DNA of 13,441 nt from Bryobacterales bacterium (GTDB lineage Bacteria > Acidobacteriota > Terriglobia > Bryobacterales > Bryobacteraceae). The stretch covers positions 6,026 through 19,466 of the forward strand of contig PLMF01000178.1 in assembly GCA_003142355.1 (NCBI GenBank), read 5' to 3'. A program made the position numbers and the translations under genes. The notes under the pieces were generated by a model. The model made no database searches. It saw only the letters and a program-made list of their open reading frames with translations, and was not told where the DNA came from. Below are positions 1-8,393 of the stretch, in pieces; the stretch's first letter is position 1; every line of letters starts with the position of its first letter.

Positions 1-1557
1 AAGAAGAACCTGGACGCGGAGAAGAACAGCAAGGTCAAGGCGCGCATCTATACCGAGCTGCTCTACCGCCATTGGACCGCGTGGCAGGGCAAGCGGCGCA
101 GCCACCTGCTGGTGGTTGGGGCGACCGGGGGCGCGCCCCGGGACCTGACGCCGGGCACACGCGACGTGCCGCCGTTCTCGCTCGGCGGGTCCGACGATTA
201 CGACATTTCGCCGGATGGCCAGGAAGTCTGCTACTCGATGAACGCCGACCCCGTGCCCGCCGTCAGCACCAACTCCGATGTGTACGCGGTCTCGATCGCC
301 GGCGGCCAGCCGCGCAAAATCACCAATACCCCCGGCGCGGATACCAACCCGCGCTATTCGCCCGACGGCAAGTACATCGCGTGGCGGGCGCAGTTCCGCG
401 CCGGATATGAGAGCGACCGCTTCCGACTGCTGGTGCTCGAGCGCAGCACCGGCAACGTCATCAACCTCACCGACAACCTGGACCGGTGGGTCCAGAGCTT
501 TACCTGGGCGCCGGACTCCACCGGGCTGTTCTTCACCATCGACGATCGCGGCCGCCAGGCCATCCAGTTGATTCCGGTTGCGGGCGGCGCCGCGCGCATG
601 GTGGCCAGCGGGGACAACGAGCTGGACGACATGCAGTTGACCCGCGACGGCAAGACCATGGTCTACACCCAACAGAGCGGCGTCGCCCCGGCGGAGATCT
701 ATCGCGCTTCCTCGGCGGGCGGCGCGCCGGTGGCGCTCACTCATCTGAACGACCAGCCCCTCAACACCTACCAACTCACGCCGCTCGAGGAGTTCTGGGT
801 GGATGGCGCGGAGGGCGCGCGCGTGCAGAGTTTCGTGGTGAAGCCGTACGGCTTCCAGCCGGACCGCAAGTACCCCGTGCTGATGCTGATCCACGGCGGC
901 CCCCAGGGATTCTGGGGCCACAGTTGGACCTATCGCTGGAACGCGCAGGTGTTCGCCGCCGCCGGCTACGTGGTGGTGATGCCCAATCCGCGCGGCTCGA
1001 CGGGCTACGGGCAGAAGTTCATCGACGAAATCAACGGCGACTGGGGCGGCCGCGCCTTCGACGACATTATGGCGGTGGCCGACCACATCGTGACCGACAT
1101 GCCTTATGCCGATGCCAGCCGCATGACGGCGGCCGGCGGATCGTACGGCGGCTACATGATCGATTGGATGCTGGGCCATACGCAGCGGTTCAAGGCCCTC
1201 ATCACCCACGCGGGAGTGTACGACCTGGAGAGCGAATTCGGCGCCACCGAAGAGTTGTGGTTCCCGCTGTGGGAATTCGGCGGCACGCCGTGGGACAAGC
1301 CGGAGACCACCGCCAAGTGGTCGCCCAACAAGTACGCCGCGGATTTTCACACGCCCACACTGGTGGTGACGGGCGAGCTGGATTTCCGTGTGCCGTACAA
1401 CCAGAGCCTGGAGCTCTTCACCGCGCTACAAATGCAGAAAGTTCCTTCCAAACTTCTGGTCTTCCCCGATGAAGGCCACTGGGTTTTGAAGCCGCAGAAC
1501 AGCCTGCTCTGGTACAAGACCTTCATCGACTGGATGGATTCCTGGGTCAAAAAGTGA
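1..1557 (+). CDS. S9 family serine peptidase (prolyl oligopeptidase / acylaminoacyl-peptidase type), 5' end missing
   Basis: The frame is open from base 1, so the gene starts upstream of the window; 518 residues are visible. The first ~270 visible residues hold repeated 'SPDG/APDS/TRDG' elements typical of the beta-propeller that gates the active site in S9 peptidases. The alpha/beta-hydrolase domain follows, with 'LIHGGPQG' in the oxyanion-hole region and the nucleophile in GGSYGGYM. The predicted catalytic triad is Ser381, Asp461 (in GELDFRVP) and His493 (in DEGHW), counted from the window edge; the spacing fits the family and all three residues are present, so the enzyme should be active. 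S9 enzymes cleave oligopeptides, often after proline or from blocked N-termini. Whether it is exported cannot be told because the N-terminus is missing. Its stop overlaps the start of the M23 gene (GTGA), which suggests co-translation. Confidence 0.95.
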   Translation, partial: KKNLDAEKNSKVKARIYTELLYRHWTAWQGKRRSHLLVVGATGGAPRDLTPGTRDVPPFSLGGSDDYDISPDGQEVCYSMNADPVPAVSTNSDVYAVSIAGGQPRKITNTPGADTNPRYSPDGKYIAWRAQFRAGYESDRFRLLVLERSTGNVINLTDNLDRWVQSFTWAPDSTGLFFTIDDRGRQAIQLIPVAGGAARMVASGDNELDDMQLTRDGKTMVYTQQSGVAPAEIYRASSAGGAPVALTHLNDQPLNTYQLTPLEEFWVDGAEGARVQSFVVKPYGFQPDRKYPVLMLIHGGPQGFWGHSWTYRWNAQVFAAAGYVVVMPNPRGSTGYGQKFIDEINGDWGGRAFDDIMAVADHIVTDMPYADASRMTAAGGSYGGYMIDWMLGHTQRFKALITHAGVYDLESEFGATEELWFPLWEFGGTPWDKPETTAKWSPNKYAADFHTPTLVVTGELDFRVPYNQSLELFTALQMQKVPSKLLVFPDEGHWVLKPQNSLLWYKTFIDWMDSWVKK

Positions 1558-2861
1558 AAACGATTCTGGTAATACTAATCATCCTGCTGGCGGTGGCCGT
1601 GGCAGCCGGGCTGCTGGTGATGTCCACCCACACGGTTCTGAGCCTGGCAGCCCCGGTCAAGATCATCGGGATCCGCACGCCCGTCGCGGTGCGGATCGCG
1701 AACCCTCACGGCGTGCGCCGCTTCAGCGCGTACGCGGAGCAGAATGGCCAGCGCTATCTTCTCTTCGAGCAGAGCGCGCCCGCGCACCGCTGGTGGTGGC
1801 GCCGGCATGAGCCCGCCCGAACCGTGACTTTCGAGGCGGGTAAGAACAAAGCGCCGAACCTGAAGGAAGGCCAGGCGCAGTTGGTGGTGGAGGCCGTCTC
1901 CGACGACTTCCGCGGCAGCACCGACACGGCTTCCTACGATGTCGGCGTGGTCCTCACCGCGCCGCGCGTGATTGCCGACAACGCGCAGCACTACATCAAC
2001 GGGGGCGGTATGGAACTGGTGACTTTCACGCCCAGCGGCTCGTGGAGCGAAGCCGGCGTGAAGGTCGGCAAATACGTGTTTCGCAGCTTCCCTCTGCCCG
2101 GACACGCGGACCAGCGCTTTGCCATGTTTGCCTATCCGTGGGACCTGCCGCCCGACGTAACGCCGGTGGTCTACGTGCGAAACCTGGCGGGCGCGGAAGC
2201 CACAGCGCGTTTCTGGTTTAAGTTGTTCCCCAAGAAGTTTCGCGTCCGCGATTTTCCGATCGGCGACGCCCTCATGGAAAAGCTGGTCAACTCGGTCGAC
2301 CCCGCGGGCACGCTGGCTCCCGGACCGGACCTGCTCTCGCGCTTCCTCAAGATCAACGGCGAGTTGCGGCGCCAGAACAACCAGCAGCTTGCCGATCTCC
2401 GCTTCAAGACCGAAGAGAAGATCCTGTGGAGCGGGCCGTTCCTTCACTGGGGCAAGGAAGAGTCGATGTTCGCGGACGTCCGCAAGTACATCTACCACGG
2501 CAAGCAGATAGACCAGCAGGTACACCTGGGCTTCGATCTATCGGACGTGCAGAACGAACCGGTGAATGCCACCAATGACGGACGCGTGGTCTGGGCGTCG
2601 GACCTGGGCATCTACGGAAACTGCATCGTGGTGGACCACGGTTACGCGCTCGAGTCCATTTACGGGCACCTGAGCCGCATCGATGTAAAGGTAGGTGACA
2701 TGGTCAAAAAGGGGCAAACCATGGGCATCGCCGGCTCAACGGGCCTGGCGGGCGGCGTACACGTGCATTTCAGCATGCAGATCGACGGCGTGCAGGTAAA
2801 CCCGCGCGAGTGGTGGGACGACCACTGGATCAACGACCGCATTTTGAGCAAGCTGAAGTAG
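1554..2861 (+). CDS. Membrane-anchored M23 (LytM-type) zinc metallopeptidase
   Basis: This 435-residue protein starts at a GTG that overlaps the preceding TGA stop by four bases. Residues 5-23 form one hydrophobic segment, a signal anchor or uncleaved signal peptide, which would place the rest in the periplasm. Residues ~30-300 match no family I can name; the first part could be an Ig-like fold. The C-terminal ~115 residues are a complete M23 domain: His324 and Asp328 in HLGFD, the 'VVDHGYALESIYGHLS' segment, 'VKVGDMVKKGQTMGIAGSTG', and the HxH pair His403/His405 in HVHF. All expected zinc and catalytic residues are present, so peptidoglycan endopeptidase activity is likely, unlike in LytM factors of the EnvC/NlpD kind that have lost them. 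Its last 14 codons ([13 protein letters not shown] plus stop) recur as an orphan copy at 8352-8393. The gene converges on the TonB-receptor gene with a 32-base overlap and no visible terminator. Confidence 0.93.
   Translation: MKTILVILIILLAVAVAAGLLVMSTHTVLSLAAPVKIIGIRTPVAVRIANPHGVRRFSAYAEQNGQRYLLFEQSAPAHRWWWRRHEPARTVTFEAGKNKAPNLKEGQAQLVVEAVSDDFRGSTDTASYDVGVVLTAPRVIADNAQHYINGGGMELVTFTPSGSWSEAGVKVGKYVFRSFPLPGHADQRFAMFAYPWDLPPDVTPVVYVRNLAGAEATARFWFKLFPKKFRVRDFPIGDALMEKLVNSVDPAGTLAPGPDLLSRFLKINGELRRQNNQQLADLRFKTEEKILWSGPFLHWGKEESMFADVRKYIYHGKQIDQQVHLGFDLSDVQNEPVNATNDGRVVWASDLGIYGNCIVVDHGYALESIYGHLSRIDVKVGDMVKKGQTMGIAGSTGLAGGVHVHFSMQIDGVQVNPREWWDDHWINDRILSKLK
2820..2861 (+). repeat. Left copy of a 42-base direct repeat (3' end of the M23 gene)
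   Basis: These 42 bases encode the last 13 residues and stop of the M23 gene. They recur in the same orientation at 8352-8393 with 38 of 42 identical positions and no gaps. Three of the four differences are synonymous in the M23 frame; the fourth changes Arg to Gly. Clear similarity stops at both ends of the 42 bases. The two copies bracket the YfiR/kinase/receptor block. Confidence 0.8.
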
Positions 2862-4968
2862 CCGAGGAAGGCGGCTGTTTCCCACTTGGGGTGCGGTCTG
2901 GTTCCGCGGCACTGTGCCAGGCGACGTTCACATAAAAGGTGCGGCCGGCGCCAATCATGCTGTCGACCGTGGGCGTCAGACCCGAGGGCTCGCGATAGAA
3001 GCTGTTCGACAGGTTCTTGACTCCAGCGCTGAGCTGCAGCCCGCCCGGGAGGGATTTGGTGCTCGCCACCACCTCCGGCAGAATCACCCACGGCAGTGTC
3101 GCACCGGCATAAGTCGTGCGTTGGCCCAGCGCCTGCAATCCCGCGCTCAACCGCAGGCGATCGCGCCACAGCGGCACGGAGAGGCGAAGCTTGCCCACCT
3201 GCCCGGGGGAGTTCGGCAGCACGGCGCCGGTGCCGAAAACCGACCTCTGGAATTCAATGCTGGATGACAGGTCGATTGCGGCCGGCAGCCGGCACTGCAA
3301 TTCGAACGAGGCCCCGGCGGTGCGTACACGATCGGCATTCACGTATTGCAGCAGTCCGCCGTCTGTGTAGATCTGCTCGATCAGGTTGTTCACCCGGTAA
3401 TGATACGCGGACGCGCCGATCCGCACTCTGCTCGTCACTTCCCGGTCGAAATCGAATTCGTAGGTATCGCTGGTTTCCGGGCGAAGCGATGGGTTGTCCA
3501 GTTGCGAGATGCCATTGTCCGTCCAGAACATGTCATAGCTGCTGGGATTCCGGAAACCGCGGCTGACGAGCAGCTTGAGATCGGTTTTCGCCGCGGGCTT
3601 GTAAATCACGGCGGCGCGAGGCGAGACCGCATTGCGCTTCAGCCAGGACCAGTCATACCTGGCTCCTACTTTCACCTCCCAGTGCTTGCCCCATGTCCAC
3701 TCCTGTTGCGCGAAGATGCCGGCGTAACGGTCGCGCCGGTTGACCAACAGGATCTCCTCCGGTTGGGGCTCGACATCGAACGCATTCTGTAACGCGCGCA
3801 GATCGATTCTCAGATCGGCCCCGACGGTGACGTGGCCATGGGCAAAGTCCGGCAGGCGATAAGTGAACGTCGATCCCATCCAGTCGCCGTAGTCGCGTTC
3901 CCGACTGTCGTCCACTCCGCCAGAGTCATCGTAACGGTAGATTCCCCGGTACCGGTAGGCGTCATAGGATGTTCGCCAGCTCAAAGTGCGATCCCTCGGC
4001 AGGTCTTTGGTGTACGCGAGCTCGAGAAAGCCGCGGGAGTCTTCTGCCCGCGTGCCTCGGTCGTTGAAGCGGGTATCACCCCACGAAATCGGCTGCGTCT
4101 TCACGCGGTCGCCGGCGACGGCCAGGATTTCCCAGTTCTTCCACGTCAGATCGGCGAACAGGTGATAGCCTTTCTCGCCGTCCATGTCGATGGCGCGGCC
4201 GAAATTGTTTTGCGGCGTATCCAGCTCGGGGAAGTAAAGCTGATGGGCGCCGGCATTGTTGAATATCGAGCCGGAAACCAGCAGGTTCGCGCCGCGCGGC
4301 AGCGCGAACGACGTGCTGGCTCCGATTTTGCGCTCGCCCAAGCTGCCGGTTTCGATCCGAACGCCCGTTCCATGCGCGTCCGAGGGCTGGCGGGTAAGCA
4401 CGTTAATGGTGGTCAGCATCCCGTTGCTCCCGTACAAGGCCGATGCGGCGCCGCGTACGACCTCAATCCTTTCGACCAGGTCCATGTCGACGGGAAAATC
4501 GTTGCCCACGGAAGCGGAGTCCGAGATGTTGTCCCCAATGTTGTGACCGTTGACCATCACGATGAAGCGCGTCTCAAAACCGGGCAGATCGAAGCCGCGA
4601 ATTCCAATCGACACGTAGGTATGATCCGAGGTGGTGAACATGCCCCGGACATTGGACAGCGCCTCGGCGAGGGTCCGATAGCCGAACCTGCGGATTTCTT
4701 CGGCGGTGATGACCGTGACGCTGGCCGGCGCGTCCGCCAGGGTTTCCGCATGCAGCGATGCGGATGTGATCTCGATCGTGCCAAGCTGCGCCAGACTGAG
4801 ATCGGTCAGATCCGGCGCGCGCGTGTTGCTTTGGGCCCACCCGGAACTTCCCGCGGCAATGAGGCAGAAAAGTAGCTGGGCAGTCACGGAAGCCAGGAAG
4901 GAAATCGCGGGCGGTTTGGCGCCGCCGCGAGCCATCGAGTCCGAACTCCGATCGGTATTCTTCGTCAT
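2830..4968 (-). CDS. TonB-dependent outer-membrane receptor
   Basis: The 712-residue product has a long signal peptide (hydrophobic ~24-42, likely cleavage after SGWAQ near residue 46). It is followed by '[19 protein letters not shown]', the N-terminal stretch typical of one widespread TonB-receptor group, then a plug domain at ~75-195 ([40 protein letters not shown]). The rest is a beta-barrel with alternating aromatic strands, ending at '[11 protein letters not shown]'. No substrate can be assigned. The ATG overlaps the kinase stop (ATGA), supporting residue 1 as start; Met12 is an alternative. The gene is last in the YfiR/kinase/receptor operon, which suggests the receptor senses or imports the signal the kinase answers, or replaces YfiB as outer-membrane partner. 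Oddity: 26 residues follow the last barrel strand, where such receptors normally end on an aromatic residue, and the final ten ([10 protein letters not shown]) are read antisense to the M23 3' end. Confidence 0.95.
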   Translation of the reverse strand: MTKNTDRSSDSMARGGAKPPAISFLASVTAQLLFCLIAAGSSGWAQSNTRAPDLTDLSLAQLGTIEITSASLHAETLADAPASVTVITAEEIRRFGYRTLAEALSNVRGMFTTSDHTYVSIGIRGFDLPGFETRFIVMVNGHNIGDNISDSASVGNDFPVDMDLVERIEVVRGAASALYGSNGMLTTINVLTRQPSDAHGTGVRIETGSLGERKIGASTSFALPRGANLLVSGSIFNNAGAHQLYFPELDTPQNNFGRAIDMDGEKGYHLFADLTWKNWEILAVAGDRVKTQPISWGDTRFNDRGTRAEDSRGFLELAYTKDLPRDRTLSWRTSYDAYRYRGIYRYDDSGGVDDSRERDYGDWMGSTFTYRLPDFAHGHVTVGADLRIDLRALQNAFDVEPQPEEILLVNRRDRYAGIFAQQEWTWGKHWEVKVGARYDWSWLKRNAVSPRAAVIYKPAAKTDLKLLVSRGFRNPSSYDMFWTDNGISQLDNPSLRPETSDTYEFDFDREVTSRVRIGASAYHYRVNNLIEQIYTDGGLLQYVNADRVRTAGASFELQCRLPAAIDLSSSIEFQRSVFGTGAVLPNSPGQVGKLRLSVPLWRDRLRLSAGLQALGQRTTYAGATLPWVILPEVVASTKSLPGGLQLSAGVKNLSNSFYREPSGLTPTVDSMIGAGRTFYVNVAWHSAAEPDRTPSGKQPPSSATSACSKCGR

Positions 4969-7340
4969 ACTGTGCTCACCAGGATTGGTCGTTTGTCACT
5001 CCACCGAGCCAATACTTCGTGCAACTCGCGTATCTGAATCGGTTTGCTGAGATAGTCGTCCATGCCCGCCTCCAGGCAGATCTCACGATCGCCGTTCATG
5101 GCATGAGCGGTCATCGCGATGATCGGGATGTGTCCTCCGGACTGCCGCTCGCATTCCCGGATGGCCCGGGTGGCGTCATAGCCGTTCATGACGGGCATCT
5201 GGATGTCCATGAGAATCAGATCGAACTTCTCGCGTCGGAAGGCATCCAGGGCGTCCGCGCCGGTCGGGGCTACTGCAATCGAATGGCCCTGTCTCTCCAA
5301 CAAAAGGACCGCAACTTTCCGATTTACGGGGTTGTCCTCGGCCAGCAGGATGCGGAGCGGCCGTATTCGGCTGCTCCGGACGGGCCTCTCCGGCGGCTTC
5401 GGGAGTTGCTCCTGCCCGGCTGCGCTCCGGATGGATTTCAGCAGATTGGCCCTCGTCACCGGTTTTACGAGATACTCGGCAATGCCGCCCGCGCCAGGCT
5501 CGGGCGCCCTGGATCGGGTATCCAGTGAGGTCAGCATCAGGATCAGCGGTCCCGCCGGCAGACGATCTTCCCGGATGCGGCTGGCTAAGGCCACTCCGTC
5601 CATTTCCGGCATGTGGACATCGAGGATCGCCAAGCCGAAAGATTCTCCGGTCTGCGCGTGCTGCCGGAGGACCTCCAGCGCCTGGGCGCCGGACTCAGCG
5701 GCTACCGGCTTCATGTGCCAGCCCGTCAGCATGTCCTGCAGAATGCGCCGGCTCGTGGCATTGTCGTCTACCACCAGCACCGCCAGGCCGTGCAGCGCTT
5801 CCGGCTCTGGGGCCGGTTCGGGTTGGCCGGGAGAAGGAGGCAGAGCGAAGGTGGCGGTGAAGTGGAAAGTGCTGCCTTGCCCCACTTCGCTCTCCACCCA
5901 GATCCTGCCGCCCATGAGGTCCACCAGGCGCGAACAGATCGCCAGACCCAGGCCGGTACCCCCGTAACGACGCGTATTCGAGCCGTCGTTCTGAACGAAG
6001 GCCTCGAAAATGCGGCTCTTCGACTCCTGCGCGACGCCCATTCCCGTGTCGGAGACCGTGAAGTGCATGGTGACGCAGTCGCCATGACGGCTGCTATCCA
6101 CCACCGCCAGCCGCACTTCGCCCGCCTCGGTGAACTTGATCGCATTGCCAAGCAAATTCACCAGTACCTGGCGGAGTCTGCCTGGATCGCCAACCAGAAG
6201 CCGGGGTAGCTCGGACGGATTGTCGCAGAGGAGTTCCAGTCCCTTTTGGTGAGCCGCCAGTGCCACCAGGCGCAGCACCTCCTGAAGGACTTCATCCAGA
6301 TCGAATTCCGCGGCATTCAGGCTCAGCTTGCCCGCTTCGATCTTGGAGAAATCGAGAACATCATTGATGATCCGCAGCAGAGATTCGCTCGAAGTCCGGA
6401 CGGTAGTGAGGTAATCGCGCTGGTCCTCGCTGAGCGAAGTCCCCAGGGCCAATTCGGTCATACCGACGATGCCGTTCATGGGCGTACGAATCTCGTGGCT
6501 CATGTTGGCAAGAAACTCGCTCTTCAACCGGGCGACTTCTTCCGCGCGTTCCTTGGCAATGGTCAATTCACGATTCAGACGGATAAGGTCCGCCGTGCGG
6601 CGCGTTACCTCTTCCTCCAGGTGATTGCGATGATTCTCGAGCTGCTGGTCCCGCGTTGCGATCTGGTCCAGCATTCGGTTGAAGGCGTCGATCAGCACGC
6701 CGGTCTCGTCGCTCGCATCCTTCCGGGCCCGGAGCGAGTAGTCGCTCCCGCGGGAGATCGAATTGGCCGTGTGCGCCAGCCGTGTGATAGGTCCGGCCAC
6801 GATGGCAGCCAGCCGTAGGGCAAGAAACGTGCCGACAGCCAAAGAAAGCAACAGAACGGATGCGGAGAGGATCAAATTCCGAACGATGCGGGCATGGATT
6901 TCGTGGGTACTGGCCTTGATTGCCAGATATCCGACGGTCTCATTTTCGAAGCGAACAGGGCGGAACACCACTACGGCGGAGTCGGTGATGAGAATGGGAG
7001 GGCCATGGGTTCTTGCGGGCAATCGCTCACCGTAGTTCGCCAGTACCTCGCCAGAGGGATCCGCGAGAACCGCGCCCGTGATCCGCCGATCCATGCGGAG
7101 CGCTCGCAGGGTTTCCGTCGCGGCCCTGGCATCGGAGAACGCCAGCGCTGCCGTGCTATGGGCCGCCACTACGTCGGTGATGGTTGCGAGCTCACGCTGC
7201 AGATCATACCTGGCGGATAACGCCTCGTACCAGAAGAACGCGACACCGCTGACTACCAGACCGAGACTGCTGGTCACGACCATCGCCAAAATCAGCTTCC
7301 GCCGTATCGAACAGGCTTGAAACCACCGGTAGGCCGTCAT
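4965..7340 (-). CDS. Hybrid sensor histidine kinase: CHASE8-like sensor, HAMP, HisKA, HATPase, two receiver domains
   Basis: The 791-residue protein has transmembrane helix 1 at ~15-37, a periplasmic domain at ~40-150 that looks like CHASE8 (the sensor fold of YfiN-type proteins), helix 2 at ~155-178 and HAMP at ~178-232. A coiled coil at ~230-275 leads to HisKA with His282 in [15 protein letters not shown]. The ATPase domain has the N box at Asn399, G1 box DTGMG at 431-435 and G2 box GGTGLGLAI. Receiver 1 has Asp525/526, Asp574, Thr604 and Lys626. Receiver 2 has Glu668/Asp669, Asp712, Thr744 and Lys766. All phosphotransfer residues are present. There is no HPt domain, so the phosphoryl group must pass to a separate HPt protein or regulator, and none is in the window. 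The start overlaps the YfiR stop and the stop overlaps the receptor start (both ATGA). The CHASE8 call rests on general resemblance plus the YfiR neighbour; kinase and receiver calls are firm. Confidence 0.95.
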   Translation of the reverse strand: MTAYRWFQACSIRRKLILAMVVTSSLGLVVSGVAFFWYEALSARYDLQRELATITDVVAAHSTAALAFSDARAATETLRALRMDRRITGAVLADPSGEVLANYGERLPARTHGPPILITDSAVVVFRPVRFENETVGYLAIKASTHEIHARIVRNLILSASVLLLSLAVGTFLALRLAAIVAGPITRLAHTANSISRGSDYSLRARKDASDETGVLIDAFNRMLDQIATRDQQLENHRNHLEEEVTRRTADLIRLNRELTIAKERAEEVARLKSEFLANMSHEIRTPMNGIVGMTELALGTSLSEDQRDYLTTVRTSSESLLRIINDVLDFSKIEAGKLSLNAAEFDLDEVLQEVLRLVALAAHQKGLELLCDNPSELPRLLVGDPGRLRQVLVNLLGNAIKFTEAGEVRLAVVDSSRHGDCVTMHFTVSDTGMGVAQESKSRIFEAFVQNDGSNTRRYGGTGLGLAICSRLVDLMGGRIWVESEVGQGSTFHFTATFALPPSPGQPEPAPEPEALHGLAVLVVDDNATSRRILQDMLTGWHMKPVAAESGAQALEVLRQHAQTGESFGLAILDVHMPEMDGVALASRIREDRLPAGPLILMLTSLDTRSRAPEPGAGGIAEYLVKPVTRANLLKSIRSAAGQEQLPKPPERPVRSSRIRPLRILLAEDNPVNRKVAVLLLERQGHSIAVAPTGADALDAFRREKFDLILMDIQMPVMNGYDATRAIRECERQSGGHIPIIAMTAHAMNGDREICLEAGMDDYLSKPIQIRELHEVLARWSDKRPILVSTV

Positions 7341-7864
7341 TTCCTTGGCCCCACCACCCGGCCGATCTCGATAAGCTGCGAACTGGCCTTGAGATGCGCA
7401 CCGGCGAGCGCCCCGAGATTGATGTCGAAGCGCACGCGACCGCGATCAATAGCCAACCCGATCATTCCCCCCACCTCCGCAAAGCCGTCCGATTCTCCGA
7501 TGGTCAGGATGCTGCGTCCCTGCAGCCCACCCAAGATCGATTCCAGTCTCACCGTCTTGTTGAGGCCGAAGAACAAAACCTGACATCCGTCCCAGCTTTC
7601 GTTTCGCGCGGGCAGTCGCCGGATCAGAATCGGCAGACCATGCACCAGCTTGCCGCGCACGGCTTCGTCGAGAAATCCACCAAGAGAGTCTTTGCCATAC
7701 ACGCAAATCGTTATGCCGCTGAGCGACTCGGCATTGGGCCATTCGACAAATTTGGCGAAGTTGTATACGTAGGCGGCCTTCAACTGGGATTCGGGAGTGG
7801 CGGCGACTGACGTGCCCAGCCAGGTGAAGCCCAGCAGAGCGAGAATCGAGCCTTGGCTTCTCAT
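7337..7864 (-). CDS. YfiR-family (DUF4154) periplasmic protein, probable regulator of the adjacent kinase
   Basis: The 175-residue product has an N-terminal signal peptide (hydrophobic 7-20, likely cleavage near SVAA-TPESQ). It then shows the YfiR/DUF4154 hallmarks: [15 protein letters not shown] (29-43), [12 protein letters not shown] (51-62), CQVLFFG (94-100), a '[22 protein letters not shown]' core (118-139) and the end motif [10 protein letters not shown]...[11 protein letters not shown]. In Pseudomonas, YfiR binds the periplasmic CHASE8 domain of the diguanylate cyclase YfiN and silences it; here it probably restrains the hybrid kinase encoded next. Only two cysteines remain, Cys54 and Cys94, spaced to form one disulfide. 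I chose the ATG at 7864 because the signal peptide begins there. An in-frame ATG at 7975 would add 37 polar residues ahead of it and sits one base after a GAGGAGG, too close to use. The chosen start lies in one arm of a perfect dyad (7862-7885). Confidence 0.9.
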   Translation of the reverse strand: MRSQGSILALLGFTWLGTSVAATPESQLKAAYVYNFAKFVEWPNAESLSGITICVYGKDSLGGFLDEAVRGKLVHGLPILIRRLPARNESWDGCQVLFFGLNKTVRLESILGGLQGRSILTIGESDGFAEVGGMIGLAIDRGRVRFDINLGALAGAHLKASSQLIEIGRVVGPRK

Positions 7865-7885
7865 CGGACATGCGCCCGTCCGATG
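7862..7885 (-). promoter_or_regulatory. Perfect 8-bp dyad covering the YfiR start codon
   Basis: CATCGGAC, an 8-base spacer, then GTCCGATG form a perfect inverted repeat, and the final ATG of the right arm is the proposed YfiR start codon. In RNA this would bury the start codon of the operon's first gene in a hairpin. In DNA it has the shape of a dimeric operator. No clear Shine-Dalgarno sequence precedes this start. The role is inferred from position only. Confidence 0.45.
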
Positions 7886-8093
7886 CACCCCACGTACTGG
7901 AGTTTTAGACCCGCCGGAATCGGAACAGGCTGAAAGAGCTGCACCCGCATGATTGCCTCTGTCGTTGCGCCTCATGCCTCCTCAAAGTGCCGTGTTTTGA
8001 TCCCGTTACGAACACCCTCCCAACGTCGACCGTCATGGGGCTGCAGTCGGGAGTGCCACACCTGGCTGGAGGCGGCCCGGCACCCCGTCGCGG

Positions 8094-8158
8094 CGCCCCG
8101 ATTGGGGGCGAGAAGGACGTAACTTGATACCTCCTTAATAACCTATCGGCAGGATCAA
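8094..8158 (-). promoter_or_regulatory. Structured leader candidate: GC hairpin plus a partly sequestered orphan Shine-Dalgarno-like sequence
   Basis: On the minus strand, the direction of the YfiR operon, the segment first shows TTGATCCT pairing with AGGTATCAA (one bulged base, 18-base loop). The second arm overlaps AAGGAGGT, a full match to the anti-Shine-Dalgarno complement. A GC hairpin follows, CGCCCC-CAATC-GGGGCG (8110-8094). No ATG, GTG or TTG lies at a usable distance after the AAGGAGGT. This could be part of the operon's 5' leader or a relic. It matches no riboswitch consensus I could recall. Confidence 0.3.
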
Positions 8159-8303
8159 CCTGTTTCGTGAGTGTTCTTTCGTCGAGAGCTTATCTGCGCG
8201 GCGGGCAGGTGAAGTGCGCTGGAAGCCGCAACACTCCGAGACCGGTCAACACGGATCGCGTTCCAGTACATACGCGGTTCCACGTTCCGTCGTAATGATC
8301 GAC

Positions 8304-8327
8304 CTCCTCAAGATGATCCTTGAGGGG
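8304..8327. repeat. Short perfect inverted repeat
   Basis: CCTCAAG, loop ATGATC, then CTTGAGG form a 7-bp perfect stem, extended by one G-T and one C-G pair. It has no T-run, so it is not a normal intrinsic terminator. It lies 24 bases before the right copy of the 42-base direct repeat. Confidence 0.5.
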
Positions 8328-8351
8328 CTTGCCGCCGATGGTAATCCCTTT

Positions 8352-8393
8352 GACCACTGGATCAACGACGGCATCCTGAGCAAGTTGAAGTAG
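8352..8393 (+). pseudogene. Orphan copy of the M23 peptidase 3' end (right direct repeat)
   Basis: This segment reads DHWINDGILSKLK and a TAG stop, matching the last 13 residues of the M23 peptidase at 2820-2861 except Arg to Gly, with 38 of 42 bases identical. No M23 domain precedes it: the frame upstream opens only at an ATG at 8295 and lacks the HxH motif. It is therefore either the stub of a decayed M23 duplicate or the far end of an insertion that duplicated or displaced the M23 end. The methyltransferase ribosome-binding site begins 12 bases after the stop, the spacing expected if an M23 gene once led directly into it. Confidence 0.75.

Noticed and set aside
3832..4875. Plus-strand open frame of 347 codons opposite the TonB receptor
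   Set aside because: The receptor frame has signal peptide, plug and barrel features throughout; the antisense frame has none.
7865..7975. Longer YfiR protein starting at 7975
   Set aside because: The added 37 residues are polar and would precede an otherwise complete signal peptide. The GAGGAGG there is only one base from the ATG.
8040..8062. Sigma-54-like promoter on the minus strand (TGGCAC...TGCA)
   Set aside because: The distance between the GG and GC elements is one base too long, and sigma-54 tolerates this poorly.
8098..8136. Resemblance of the plus strand (GATTGGGG...CGTAAC...CCTCCTTA) to the 3' end of 16S rRNA
   Set aside because: The match is short, gapped and lacks the rest of helix 45. 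No rRNA sequence lies upstream. The CCTCCTT is simply the complement of a Shine-Dalgarno-like sequence.
8146..8160. The minus strand contains GGTTGATCCTGCC, the start of archaeal and eukaryotic small-subunit rRNA genes
   Set aside because: Only 13 bases match and no rRNA sequence follows, so it is most likely chance.
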